64,000 nt of DNA from Apostichopus parvimensis (GCA_000934455.1 KN882917.1:265427-329426); one strand, 5' to 3'. Positions 22,535-35,151 are shown, counted from the stretch's first letter. Translations and numbers: made by a program. The notes: generated by a model from the letters alone, not told the origin.

Positions 22535-24466
22535 GTTAGTGACGCAACTTAGGCTATGCATTAACTTTTAGTGTTATCATATATAGACTTAGGACTAGAC
22601 TAGTCCTAATTTCCGATGATTAAGTTGCACACAGGCCTAGACTAACTCGATATATACTGATATGGAGGTTTATAAAACATACCGTAATATTAATATACCC
22701 AGTCCTGTTTAAAGACAGGCTGGATTACCTCCTAATCGACACAGAGATGTACCCTAGGCATACATATAAAAAATATAGGCTTATGGGCATACATCAGTCT
22801 GTGAACGTGACATCAGATTCACTGACTGTGACAACATTTTATGATATGGAGGTTTGTGATCCAGCCAAGACCCATTGTGGTCATGCTGCAGTTGCTGGGG
22901 GCTTCTCAGCAGTCAGTCCTACACCAGGCCAGCAATACGATATGATATAAAATGACAGATTAAGCCTCCACAGTTGTTTCAGTATTACTCCTTGTGCCAC
23001 CGGAATCACTGCGCACTGCAGGGATAAGAACCATTTTGTAATGACCCAGTGTGCTTTACAATTTAAATGATGCATTGGGCTTAATATGAGATATTGATAT
23101 AACGAGATTACGAGCAGGCGTCACATCCACACACACACGCTGCGTGACTGCATAGATTCCTTTGGCAAGGAATAAAAAAAGGCATAAAGGTCATCGGAGG
23201 TCAAATTTAGGTAAAAGGTCACCGGAAGCAGGTTCACTATTGTATTACAATAGCGCCCAGCCCTAACGGACATTCCGTTCTCAAGTTATTGCCAGTGGTA
23301 ATTTCATATGTGACCTCTGGTGATATCATATGTGACCTAATACTGGATGGTTTTTATGACCGTTCACCGTTCATGACCTAATATAGGATGGTTGATATGA
23401 CCTCTGGTGACCTAACATTGGATGGTTTGATAAATAATATGAAGAAATTTCCCAGTAGATTCAACATTCACATTTTCTTACATGACTGATTAAAGATGTG
23501 ATGAAGGGTGCTCTCTATTGATGGCATATGGAGTCAATAGCATGATATGGTTACAGTCAAAACATTTTTGAGCCCATATACACTCACTTTCACCCAACTA
23601 ATTGACCTTTGGTAAACTTGGATCAAGTGACCATGACATGTTTTGTTTGAAAACATTTCCCTACCCAATTCAGAACTTGTCTCAAAATATCACCAGTTTC
23701 CGACCTTTGGTGAATAAAATGTCTCAAAATACTAGTTTTTAACCACTAATTGACCTTTGGTGACATTGGATCACATGACCGTTTGTTCGAAAACATTTCC
23801 CTACCCCATTCACAAATACCAGTGAAACATATAGTAGGATATCCATTTTGATTGAGAGAAGTGTATCATAGCACTGAAACACAGACACTCACTTTAAAAT
23901 GTATTTTTGAATAATCCAACATAAATAAATCTCAGAAAAATGCTGCATTTTGTATATTTCTTTTATTGTGTCTTTTATTTAATTTTGTAATTTACATGCA
24001 TGTTTATGGTGCTTTATATCATGCTTTATCTATGTGTGTTTATTACTATTGATTCATTGAAAAGTCCAAAGAACCCAATACAGTCTATGTGCCGTAAGGG
24101 TATGTATGTGTGTGTGATGATGCTTTGCCTATAAACATGATAAATTGACCATGCCTGGTCAGATCTAGCTCATACTTGATACCTTTCCTTTGGGAAGAGG
24201 TCAAATTCTGAAAACCTTGTTTTTCAAGATGAGTACACATACCCTATTGATTTCGGTGGAGACATTAGCTCATTTTGCGTGAAAAATTGAAATTTTGTGA
24301 AAATTAGGTATTTTCTGTTGAAAACACAATAAGTCAACCATGCAGAGTTCATACTTGGTGTAATGAGTATATGATCCCTATTGCTTTGGAGAGGTCATCT
24401 GAGTTAAACCATGTATGAGCAATTTTTGACATACTTGTTTTGGGGGCATTGGTAGGAGGTGGGTAC
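22535..24466. repeat. TGACCT-type divergent repeats in Harbinger-2
   Basis: Repeated TGACCTTTGGTGA and TGACCTCTGGTGA phrases occur between 23310 and 23790. Another tandem series carrying GAGCTCATACTTGGTAT-like phrases spans about 24150-24800, with three divergent copies. The lost transposase core would have been here. 22535-23100 shows no exon. Confidence 0.6.
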
Positions 24467-26423
24467 TTATTGCTTATTATTACCCTTCATCGATTGCATG
24501 AACATCATTAGCATGTTTTGCATCTGCTGCTGTTGTTGCGCGAGGTGTTGCTGCATTTGTTGTTGTTGCATACATTGTTGATTTGTCTGCTGTTGCTGTT
24601 GTTGAAAGAGTTCAAATCGTCGATCTCTTTCAGCTTAGTAATTGTTCCCTGTTTTCTTGGGTGGAGGTCAATCTGAGGTCAAACACTGTGAAAACCTTGT
24701 AAATGCCATAACTTCATGGGCAAACGTCCATTGAGCTCATACTTGGTATGGGTACATATTGTTTCTGATAAAGGTCTAAGGTCAACAGAGGTCAAACAAT
24801 AAAATCTGGATCCTGCCCTGATCCCATAGCTTTAACAGAAGAATATGGGCCCACTTGACCCACATTTATTCAGTCACACATAAACATTAACTATTTGTAT
24901 GATATTTACTCCGTTCAAGGTTAGGGCTGGGTGGTATCATGAATCTTTTTATGAGTCTCTCACCTCTTCCTTGTTTCCACAAACGATTCACAGGCCCTCT
25001 TCTGGACCTCTTGTCAATCGAGGCGCCTCTGCTCCTCTTCACTATCATTGGTCTTGGGGAGAAGCACGGCATCTTCTTCTTGGTTGGCCAAGTCTTCCAG
25101 AAGCACCCTCAACTCCCTTTGGCTTTCCGTTTCCTCAGGGGTAATGCCTGAAGCCCTCTTATCTTGAGAGTTGTTCATCTGCACTTTATTCTTGAGGCTG
25201 TTGTACCTATGATTAGAATGAAAAACCAAATTAGGAATGTATTGAATCGAAAGAATAAGTGAAAGAAAATGTTAAACTGACAAAATAAGGAAGTACTGTT
25301 GACTCAGGTAATGACCTCCGTCAGTTTCCTCCTGGGAGGTGTCTATATTATTGGTAGGTACGGAAACCTTTTGCCCGAGTTTACGCAATATGAACTTGTA
25401 TGACTGTCTATGGTCCTTTTAATGTTACCAATGTATATTAATCATAAGACCACGCTATATTGACTAACTAACTATAGTCGAGAACAGGAAAGATAAATAA
25501 AACTTTCTGTTGTATTTTCTCTGTCTTATTATTTCTTCTTGATCGTATTGATTAAAGATTGAGTCTTCAATTAAAAAAAGGCAGGCCTTGATCGAATAAA
25601 TTAAGTCAAATACGTTCCCTGTAAATTCTATGACTTGTGGCTTTATAGCCCTGATTCCAAGTGTTCGCTGCTTGCGCGAACTGAGAATCGCCTAGAGGAA
25701 CCCATCCCATAATAATAGTCCCTGGTCAAAAGGTAAACAAACCCTCTGATTGGCTCAAAAGATAATCTCTTATTGGCCACGCCCCCTATATATATCTTCT
25801 ACACTTTTAACAATGAATATTCATGACCTATGGAAAAAACCAATGATGCAATGAAAGAGTCCATATGGGACTACCCTTGCGATATGTGCTAAACGTCACC
25901 TACGTCTCGCACATGTCTGTACATGAAACGAAACCGCTGAAATTATTGGGGTTAAACGAAATTATAGGCTTAAGTTAAGAAATTGTCGTGAGAATGGAAG
26001 GCAACTATGTTCGTCTTGATACAAACAGAAACTTATGAGGGCTGTGAGGGCTAGATGAGGGTTGTGAGCTACATGACAGTACAGTATATAGGAAAGAATG
26101 CAATGGAAGGTAAAAAGTGAAATATAAATTACATAGGAACCACCAGCACCACCAATTGAAATGGCAATTTTTGGGTAAAATGTAATTATTTAGTATGCTG
26201 TGGGCAAATCTTGGATGATTTTTCTTTTTCCTCTACGGTATTGTAGAGCATGAATTTAGTTTTTAGCCTCCTTAACACACCTGTCTCTGACAGTCCTTTG
26301 GTCCACCTTAAAGGACTGTTTTCTCAATTCGGTGGCCACTCTAGACCACACCTTGCCTCTTTCTAGACTGCCCCTTCGGAACTGAAATGGGTTTTGCAAG
26401 GCAACTTCCTTGCAAAGAAAGTC
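24467..26423 (-). pseudogene. Myb/SANT-type DNA-binding gene of Harbinger-2
   Basis: Three minus-strand exon-like blocks are seen. 26423-26281 encodes LQNPFQFRRGSLERGKVW and FKVDQRTVRDR, a Myb/SANT-like trihelix segment typical of Harbinger partner genes. It joins in phase 2 to 25206-24964, which gives RYNSLKNK, ASGITPEETESQREL and an acidic and then basic tail. An in-frame TGA follows QRRLD near 25013. 24633-24467 encodes a Gln-rich end (QQQQQ repeats, then MQSMKGNNKQ and TAA). The last join does not keep frame with the simplest splice sites, so an exon is missing or the copy is broken. A Ser-rich exon-like piece (27357-27285) may belong upstream. Confidence 0.65.
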
Positions 26424-28603
26424 CTGAAATAGATTTTGAAGTGTATTTGGAGATTTCTTTAATATAATATTACAACCCAATAGAGATCAAAGTTAACTTG
26501 ATTTCTCGAAAACAAAGTGTCTGATATGTATCAAACCTATAAGTATTCTTTATCTGTGTCAAAAATTAGATGGTACTTTCCTTGTTTTGCATTAAATTTA
26601 ATTGGGGAGAACTAAATACAAACGCTTTTATAATGCAGTCACAACTTAAATGTATTTATTGTAGTTTTTATTGACCTTCACAAATGTGCCAACGGAAAGC
26701 ACAAAATGGTTCATTCTGTGTCAACTTAACAAATTTTCTGACAATCATAGATGAACCATGTTACTGTAGATTTTGCTGGAAATCATTTCTAGCATACCTC
26801 TATCAGTGCATAGCACACACACAACATTTGAGCTCCAAACTGATTTATTTTTAAAATATGGGACTCTGATTTTGTTTCTCAAACAGGAATGTCATATTTA
26901 TGATGGTCAATGGGGTTGTATTTCATATGCTAGAAAACATTTGAAAAATGTAAGAAATAAACAGTCTGCTTGTTTACAAAAAAGCATAAAAAAAATCCTT
27001 ACAAGACTATTAGACAATCCATACAAAACCATACTACTGTAGCAGTTACGTTTAACCTAATTCTGTTTACTTTATCGTTGATATCGCATGTCTACATTGA
27101 TTGATTAGGTGCTACAAAATTGAATTTCGGGACCAGTCATGTGCGGTTGAGTGGCCAGTACAGCCTTTCAACAATTAATAAAAATCCACACACTTGTTTT
27201 TCATAACCATTACAACCCTGGAGCGTAAACACAGATACTCGCTTTATTTGGAAACCTATCATAATTGGTAATTATACCTGCTGCTACTACTAGGTTTCTT
27301 TATTGAGGAACTTGAACTCGCTGAAGCTTCATTACTATCTGAGTTGAAAGCAGGCTGTTGAAATATGATGGAAAAATCAATGAAATATATAGTAACTCAA
27401 AGCAAAATGTCCTCTGATATATGTCACAGTGGATTTGTACACAGGTGTATATAAATGATTGTGATGTTTCTCTAATTTCGCGCAATGAAACACTCGAAAT
27501 TTTGCACAGTCATTTCTGCAGCAGAAATTCTTCTATTTTCAAAGAAGTTAATAATATATAATACGAAAGAATAGGCATCAATCGCAAGTTGTGTTTTAAG
27601 CCAGGCTGATTCCATAATTGTGTTTAAGAACCCAAAATATGCATTATTGGCAAAAATAAGTTGGTTTTTTAAGTGGTATAGCCTTTGCCCCACATTTTTC
27701 GGGTGTTTTTATAGCTGACCTAGTTTAGGGAGCCTAGCGACCGGTAACACTCGGTCAGCTGACTAGGCCTAGGCTAGACCTATGATTGAACCATGTGAAC
27801 AAATTCTAAATAGGACAGTGACTCAGTAACGTAACTAACAGTATGGAGGTAGGCTAAGCTATGTGAAACTTATCGGAATCTGATGTCACGATCAGGGACC
27901 CGGGGGGCCGACTAGTACTAGTAGTACGTAGCCTGGCTAGGCCTAGTTTCATGCCTGCCTTGTTATCCCCTGATCAACACTCTTCAAAAAGTAAAAAGGA
28001 GAAGGCAAACTCTCGCTGGTGTTCATCCATGACCGAAAACGGTACAGTACCACAATAGCCTACTCTGTTCAGACTCAGATGGATGTAGGTCTACTTATCA
28101 CTCAGTAGATAGGCTTAGGTAGGCCTAGCCTAATTAAACCGTTAACGGTAGTGTTATGGCTGACCCACTACACTCAGCCAGCTAGGCGTAGGTCCTAGCT
28201 TAGGCCAGATGTTAAATTGTTAGGCTGCCGCTACTTCAACTTGTCGATGTGAAGTCTGTAGTGTAACCACCGAACAAGTCAGAATTGAGGAGTATAATTA
28301 GTATACACACTGGCAGTACGTAAATTTCGAGCCATTTTCTACTTTAACGTAAAATTTCGAATAGAAATGCAAAGAACTAACTGAGTTTATAAGCTCGACT
28401 CGCCCAAATTGTTCGTCCATATTGACTATAAAAATATAAAATTATGACGTCACGTTATCGAAGTTGCCGTTTTCACGACAACGTGAAATACCCTGGACAC
28501 CCGGTGTAAAATTTCAGGGACAACGGGAAGGCGACGTAGACGCATAACACATACGTGTCGTCATTTCGTTGTAGAGAGCTCCGCGTCGTGAAATCTAAAG
28601 CTG
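26424..28603. other. 5' part of Harbinger-2 partner gene, exons unresolved
   Basis: A minus-strand block at about 27357-27285 has acceptor TTTCAACAG and a Ser-rich translation ending KKPSSSSR at a GTATAA donor. Its phase does not fit the next exon. The rest is AT-rich and has TAGGCCTAG-type intronic sequence. Confidence 0.35.
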
Positions 28604-28748
28604 CCTACTTTCCTGACGTGCACGCAGAAATTCCCCCAATGGCATCACACTCGTCGTAGCTAGCCTAATGAGAGATGCGTTTTTTAATGCAGGAAGCTAA
28701 CTCAATGAGCGTCCCAAGCAAGTATTTTGCGCGCGTTCCAGATGAAAC

Positions 28749-28951
28749 GATCGTAGGTTTGCACGCGACAGTGAGAGCGCAGTCTGGCGAATCATAATTT
28801 CGCGGGCGTACCATATCGCCGTTCCGCGTACAATTAACAACTTTGTTCCTGCGCGTGCGTCTCAAGCGATCGTAGGTTTGCACGCGACGATGAGAGCGCA
28901 GTCTGGCGAATCATAATACGCGTACACGCGTGCCTTATCGCCGGTCCGCGT
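28749..28951. repeat. Tandem duplication, 117-bp spacing
   Basis: CGATCGTAGGTTTGCACGCG occurs at 28749 and 28866. The similarity runs through GAGAGCGCAGTCTGGCGAAT and into CCGCGTA and CTTTGTTCC. It is a GC-rich, CpG-rich unit lying between Harbinger-2 and the P-like element. Origin unknown. Confidence 0.8.
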
Positions 28952-29040
28952 AGCACTCACCACTTTGTTCCATGAAAAAGTGTAACCTACTTGTAACCAT
29001 CGAGTTTAATAAATCTGGAGAAACTATCACACAGTAAATA

Positions 29041-29088
29041 CGCGCGTACCATGCATGGAGGGTCATGTGATGTGTTCCAGGGTGGTAC
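29041..29088 (+). repeat. Subterminal inverted block, left, of the P-like element
   Basis: CGCGCGTACCATGCATGGAG begins a 48-base block matched in inverted form at 35492-35539 with one mismatch. The spacer to the terminal block is not conserved. It may be a transposase-binding region, by analogy with internal inverted repeats of Drosophila P. Confidence 0.85.
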
Positions 29089-29444
29089 TAATATATTACT
29101 CTCCCCATTACGCATGATGATTTCACCCAACTAGTACGTAAATGTGTATGCGTGCTAAGAGCAGCAGACGACACCCGTTACCTAGCAATAACCGTGCCTG
29201 TAGCCTAACGTGATAGCTTTATTCCCGTCGAGCAGCATTAGGCTCTGTTCCATGGAGAATTCCGTGGTTGCACTGAACTAAACATTTCCCCACAGCACCA
29301 AACGCTCACCCTTGACAACCGTGGAACTACTGATTTGGTTCACACGCAGTGCTTGATGAATACACATCGAGTTATGTACGCGAACAGCAGACGACACTTA
29401 AATGATGTTCCAGACGACACTCTGAACCTAATTATTCACTGAAA

Positions 29445-32400
29445 ATGCCGTTGAGATGTTGCGCAGTCGGTTGGTGTGACAGTAAAAGAGATTGGAGAAA
29501 GGCTAAAGATGAGGAAAACTCCACAGGATTGGTGTTTCATCGGTGGGAATTTATTCTACATTAAAACAAAAACTCAGTCAAATGTATCGAGGCTTATTAA
29601 AGGCAATGACCAGTGTTACATTATGTCATGCATCTTTAACCTTAAGACTGATTTTTCATTTCTGATTTTCCTTGCCAGCTTCCCTTTTCATGACTCTCTG
29701 AGGACACAAACGTGGCTGGAGAATCTTGGGTTACAGTCAACAACGAAAAGTGCATTTGTGTGCAATAAACATTTTTCCCAACATTGTTACCACAAAAGTT
29801 TTGGGAGAAGAGTCTTGAGAGGTGACGCTCTACCTTCGTAATGTCACCAGGTAACTTTTCCTATTTTTCTCACTGTCCATATCATCCAACACATCTACTC
29901 ATACATGCAGGTGTAATATATGAACCAGAAATTATTAGCAATTAAAAGTACATAGTATTTTTTTATTAAATGCAATATTGAATGGACTAAGTCCGGTTGA
30001 ATGCAAGATAGAAACATTACATACTCTTGACATGAATACAGTTGTGCATTGTACATTTGGAATACTTATCAAACAGCAAGTTTGCTATAGCAGGTACAAT
30101 TAATTTATTATATATCTCTGTAACCTTTCATTTCTCCAGAAAACCACTTCGGTACTAAAAGAGTGCACACACAAAAGGAAGCAGGAAACGATGTCACCAC
30201 AAAGAGCAAAGAGGCAAATGAATGAAATGCAACAGACCATCTACCGTGATCATGATTACTGTAAAACAAGGGATTGTGACAGTGAAATTGATCTATTACA
30301 GCAAACAATCACTTCCCTTCAGATGAAAATCAATTCTCTTCGCCAAAAAGAAAAGAGCCAAAAAAATACGATCAGAAAGATGAAAGATATTACAGAAGAG
30401 CTAAGAAAAGGCAATTTGTTAGATGAAGAAAAAATATCCTTCATTGAAAGCAACTTTAGCAATTTATCTATTGATTTATTCACCAGGGAAAGTAAATCCA
30501 AAATTGAGTTAACAGAGGAAGTTAAACAATTTGCGTTATATTTATATTTTTGCTCACCTAAAGCATATTCATTTGTAAGAGGTTACTTGAATCTGCCTGA
30601 TGTTTCCTCTTCAAGAAGATGGCTTTGAAAAGTTTACTGCAGCCCAGGTTTTACAAAAGAATCTTTGAATGCACTTAAGGCAAAATGTAGTGAGTCAAGC
30701 AGTCCTATCTTGGTTTCATTAATGATGGATGATATTTCAATAAGAAAGCAAATTTAGTATAATGGTAAGGAGTTTGTAGGCTATACTGGTCTTGGATTTG
30801 GTGAAATTAATCCACATGATCAAAATGTGGCAACCCAGTGTTTGGTGTTTATGCTGGTTGCTGTAAATGCAAGATGGAAAATACCTATTGCATATTTTAC
30901 TCACAATGGTTTAAATGCAGTAACACAAAGATCACTAATCAAAGTGGCCCTGATACAGCTGCACGAGACAGGGGTTAAAGTGGTAGCGTTAAATTGGGGA
31001 CGGGTTGGGTGTCAATCTATCAACTGCTCAGTTACTGGGTGCAAATCTTAATTACAATTGTTCATTACAACCAAAGCCTTGGTTTCCTCACCCATCCGAC
31101 CCAGCTCATAAGATCTGGTTGTTAGTTGATGCCTGTCACACGTTAAAAATTATCAGGAATGTATTTGCCTCCAAAAAGATCTTGATTGATGAAAAAAAGG
31201 AAAAAATAATGTGGCAGTTTTTTTATTCCTTACATGCCTTGCAAGAAGCAGAAGGGTTACATGCTGCCAATAAACTTAGATCCAAGCATGTAAGGTTTCA
31301 AAATAATAAAATGAATGTTTCAGTTGCAGCTCAGACACTGAGTAGTTCTGTTGCAGATGCCATGCTTTTTTTGAAACAGTTACAGTATCAACAATTTCGA
31401 AACTGTGATGCAACCATAAAATTCATAAAAATTGTTGACAGGCTTTTTGATATTTTTAATTCCAGAAGTCCATTTGGAAAAGGCTACAAATCACCACTCA
31501 ACATCCACAATTGTCACATTTGGAAAAGCTTCTTCCAACAGGCTCTACAATATTTTAGAGGACTTAGGACAACTTAGGGTTGCCTATTAATCAGCACAAA
31601 AGCCAAAACAGGATTTTTAGGAATGCTAATCAACATGGACAGTGTTGAAGGAATTTTTGACATAATCAACATGGACAGTGTTGAAGGAATTTTTTACACC
31701 TACATTAATTGTCCCAATCCTCTCATGAGATATTTTTTAACATATAAGTTAAGCCAAGATCACTTGGAACTTTTGTTCTCTGCAATTCGCAGTGGAAACA
31801 ACAACAATCCATCCGTTGAACAATTCAGAAGAGCATACAGACAGATATTAGTAACACACAAAATCACCTGCAACTGGAAATGCCACAACCCAGGATGACA
31901 CTATTGTACTGACAGTTAGAAGTCATCAAATGCCAATAAGCAAACCATTCATGTACCTTCCTTCATATCAAGTTGCTTGAAAAACTTGGAACAGCTATCT
32001 GAGTATGCGTGTAATGTAGTAGCCTATGTAGCTGGTTTTGCTGTTTGTCAAATTTGCACAAATATAGTAACATGTAAGCTTTGCCATAATGCACTGGTTA
32101 CAGCCCCTACAGAACACAGTTACGAAAAGGCATCTTCAGAATATTTGATGATCACAACTAAAAATAATGGTTGTCTTATAAATCCATCTCATAATGTATT
32201 GCAAGTGTGTAAGTTAGCAGAAAAGGTATTCAGGGGTATTAATGCTGGTAAAAAACCTTCATCAATACCAAAACTACATCAACTAGTGGTCACCCAAGTG
32301 CTACATAATATTTACGAACAACATTTGCAACTTTTCCCCCAGCTGCATGATCATCAATTTCACTCTGGTTTTGGTGAGGGCAATCATGTTCATCAGCTCA

Positions 32401-32528
32401 CAAAAACAGAAGCTAGCACTTACCTAAGAACCAGGGCATTCTACTTGGGCAAATCACGCACAGAAAATATTAAAGGAAAGGAAGTGCGCCATAAACTGAA
32501 TAAACTGATCATTTCCAAAGGCCAATGA
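29445..32528 (+). pseudogene. P-element/THAP9-type transposase, decayed
   Basis: Exon 29445-29542 starts MPLRCCAVGWC and is spliced over a 136-base intron (29543-29678, GTGGGA...GCCAG) to FPFHDSLRTQTW. That completes a C2CH THAP finger with CNKHF and GRRVLRGDALPS. After TAA 29839-29841, donor CAG|GTAACT pairs in phase with the exon at 30140. That exon carries a coiled coil (30270-30440) and the P-type VKQFALYLYFCSPKAYSFVR. Catalytic-domain pieces follow (GYTGLGFGEI, LLVDACHTLKIIRN, QDHLELLFSAIRSG, EYACNVVAYVAGF). Lesions are TAA 29839, TGA 30626, TAG 30755, a frameshift near 31000, TAG 31575 and shifts near 31875 and 31970. A 36-base in-frame tandem duplication lies at 31631-31702. The copy cannot make a working enzyme as read. 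Confidence 0.9.
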
Positions 32529-33285
32529 AATGCTTGTCTCGCTTACATATATATGTAGACCTTTATAGCTTTGCTACGTATTTAATAATATTTTTCTTTT
32601 CACTTTACATAAAGTCATTTAGCCTTTAAGTAACTTGAAATGAATGATATTTGCTTAAGGTGGTATATACCCTTCAAACAGTATTTATTGGTTTTGAGCT
32701 TATAAACAACAAACTTTGGTTAGTTTTCAGACTTTTTGCATGTGAAAAGTGAAAATATGTAAAAAAGGCATAAATTTTCACATGTTGTGAATTAATTGCA
32801 ATTTTGCTCATTTGCATATTGCAAAAACAATGAAATACATAAGAAATATTTTATATACATCATAACTTTCACATACTACATTGCATTCAGCTGAAACTTT
32901 GCACAGACTTGTATTGGAGGTATAAAAATGGTCTCCTCTAAGGAAACTGTAAACAGACATTTAGTTAATTAATTATGACTATTATTATCTCGTCGTAACG
33001 AGACTATCAGTTTCAGTAACTCGTTAGTGGTGATATTTTCCTTAAAGGACACTAAAAGTACTATATAAATACACATCTCTGCAAATTTTCAGGTCAATAG
33101 CCTATACCAATCAGAAAATATAATGTATAAACCCATCAAAAATGATGAAAAATCAGATTTCGAGTAAAACTGGTTTGAAAATATTGCGCAATATTTACAT
33201 ATATGGTATGACAAAAAGTCATCCAAAGAGGCATTTTATATGAGTTAGGTTGCTACCTGGTGTGTGACAAGTTAGTTTAATGGCA
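32529..33285. other. Middle of the P-like element, between convergent ORFs
   Basis: AT-rich, with no exon. TTAAGGTGGTATATACCC near 32657 resembles the end of the 17.3 kb MITE; a weak possible partner TTTTCCTTAA lies near 33037. This may be a degraded MITE. Confidence 0.4.
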
Positions 33286-35151
33286 CTAAAAAAAACCTTG
33301 TGCATAGGTTTCCCCCTCTATCACTTTTTTGGCCTCTTCAAATCCCTTTTTGATATTTCGTCGTCTTTGTCGTTGCGCAACGCCTTTTGGTGAACACTTA
33401 GTCTGCGCTTGTGACAATCGCTTCCGGTCAACTTTTGCTAAGAATGTGTTGGTTATTTCCCTGTCACTTATCTGGAGGAGTGCCAGTACCTTCTTTCTGG
33501 ATTGGAGACCATCATTGAAGGTACTGACAGCATCCGCAGCAGCCCATCTGATACGCTTTGCCCCGACAAATGTGTCCTTTGGGCACCGATTCCATATAAC
33601 ATGGTTTAGTGATTCATTTGCATTTTGGGTAATACAGTCGAGACATTTCTTTAGCAGCTCATCATCTGATAGGCGGGTGTAGGTTGGCTTGATGGCTTCC
33701 ATTATACTCTCTGGTAGTGCATGTTTGCGACTGTATTCAGACCCTGTGGCTTGAGCTTTCTGGAATTTGCACCAAGATTCTTCTCCGACTGGGCACAAAT
33801 GGTGTTGCGGCTTCTCGCCAGTCGATCCCTTATGGAACCATGTAGCCCAAACAGCATTTTTCATACCTTGTAGATCGCCTTTGTTGGATCGGATAGCCCT
33901 ACCATACCAATTCTGGAGACTATCGATAACCTTGTCTGTCAGCCTCCCAGCTCCTCCGATGCCCTTACCATCAGGCAATTTCTTTCCTTTCATGTCTTTT
34001 TTCAAATTGCGCAATGCTGTGCCCAACCTTTTCTGGACATGACCCACACACTCTTTCTTCTCAATGATCCTCCCTGGATAGGGGTTTGACTCCTTTACTG
34101 TGCGGAATGACTTACTGTCTCCATCACCAATATATGTTACATATTTGAGATTTCGCTCTTTTTCTGACCGATGGAAAATCCTGACCATCCCTACGGGTTC
34201 CATTGCCGGGGCAGAACCGTCATAGTTTGAAGCGCAAACCTCTTTATGTGCCTCCTTTTCCTCAGCTGACATATTTGTCTTATTAGAACACGCGTGGCAA
34301 TATCTACTGAGTGATTCATAGTCCAGGACTTTACCCGATTCACTGGATAAGACGGTGACGACACCATGTAAAGATGAATGTCCCCTTATCTGCCAAGTGC
34401 CATCACATGTGACGGCAGTGTCTGTAACCTTGTCCTCTTTCTGGATCTCTTTAGCTGCGGCTTTCATGCTTTAGTTGGTAACAGATTCAGTAGCATGCAA
34501 AACTGACCGAAAATGTATATCCCATGACTTCTGCATGACTGGAGCATTCATGTTCAACAACCCACAAAACTCTTCTCCGGCGGTTCTGCCTTTCCCTAGG
34601 CACGTCATTGCATATACAAACTGTTTATTAGTAGTAAATGAGTTATTGCGTACTTTAGTTGAGGTATGCCACATCTTTTCATTACCACAATTTAGCCCTG
34701 TACAAACAAATTTCATTGTAGCCGCCAGTCCACTTTTCTTACATACTTCTAAACTCAGTTTTTCACCACAAGAGCAATGGCAGATTTCACCTACTAGTTC
34801 AGAGAATAAACCAATATCGATGATCATATTACCTGATGGGGGAATAACTTAATTTTTATTGCCATTCCTCTTCTTTTGGGGGGCTTCTACTTCAGTTTCT
34901 CCATACAACTGTCCAAACTTTCTCTTGGAGGCACTTTGAATTGGCCTAGAATCTAACTGTAAGTTTGCATCACTAGTACTAGTAGCAGAACTAGTACCTA
35001 TGCTATCATGTACTCCTGGCAACTGAACAGAATCACCCACCGTGGTCTCTGCAGTCTTTGTTGCACAATCTTGCTTATTTTTGGTGAACCTATTCCCATG
35101 AAATTTCACTTTCTTGGACCTGTGAGTCCCATGCTTTCTATCCATCTTCAA
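33286..35151 (-). pseudogene. Mutator-like transposase, intact frame but for two TAA
   Basis: A single minus-strand frame of 622 codons runs from ATG 35151 to a stop at 33286, interrupted only by TAA at 34849-34851 and TAA at 34471-34473. The N-terminal part is basic (MKMDRKHGTHRSKKVKFHGN). A cysteine-rich segment (ICHCSCGEKL, CTGLNCGNEKMW) follows. The RNase-H-like core contains VTCDGTWQIRGHSS, YIGDGDSKSF and KKECVGHVQKRLG, the pattern of animal proteins annotated with a Mutator-like transposase domain. Candidate catalytic aspartates are in CDGTW and GDGDSK. There is no frameshift, unlike the THAP gene beside it, which suggests a later inactivation or read-through. It lies 340 bases inside the right terminal repeat. 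Confidence 0.82.

Larger units (their letters stand above)
22073..28603 (+). mobile_element. Harbinger-2: decayed PIF/Harbinger-type element
   Basis: CAGCTTTAGATTTCACGACG at 22073 continues to 22096 and is found exactly inverted at 28580-28603, 24 of 24 bases. The 6,531-bp interval holds a HARBI1-type N-terminal exon on plus and Myb/SANT-type exons on minus, the gene pair expected of Harbinger. The catalytic core of the transposase is absent. Flanking bases do not show a clean three-base duplication, so the exact ends are uncertain by a few bases. It begins five bases after Harbinger-1 ends. Confidence 0.75.

Noticed and set aside
23100-24900. CRISPR-like array in the TGACCT repeats
   Set aside because: The repeats are divergent, spacing is irregular and the DNA is animal; no cas genes are present.
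28664-28883. 72-codon minus-strand frame
   Set aside because: It spans the 117-bp tandem duplication only and has no known motif.
33329-34042. Plus-strand open frames of 91-117 codons
   Set aside because: They are shadows of the Mutator-like ORF on the minus strand.
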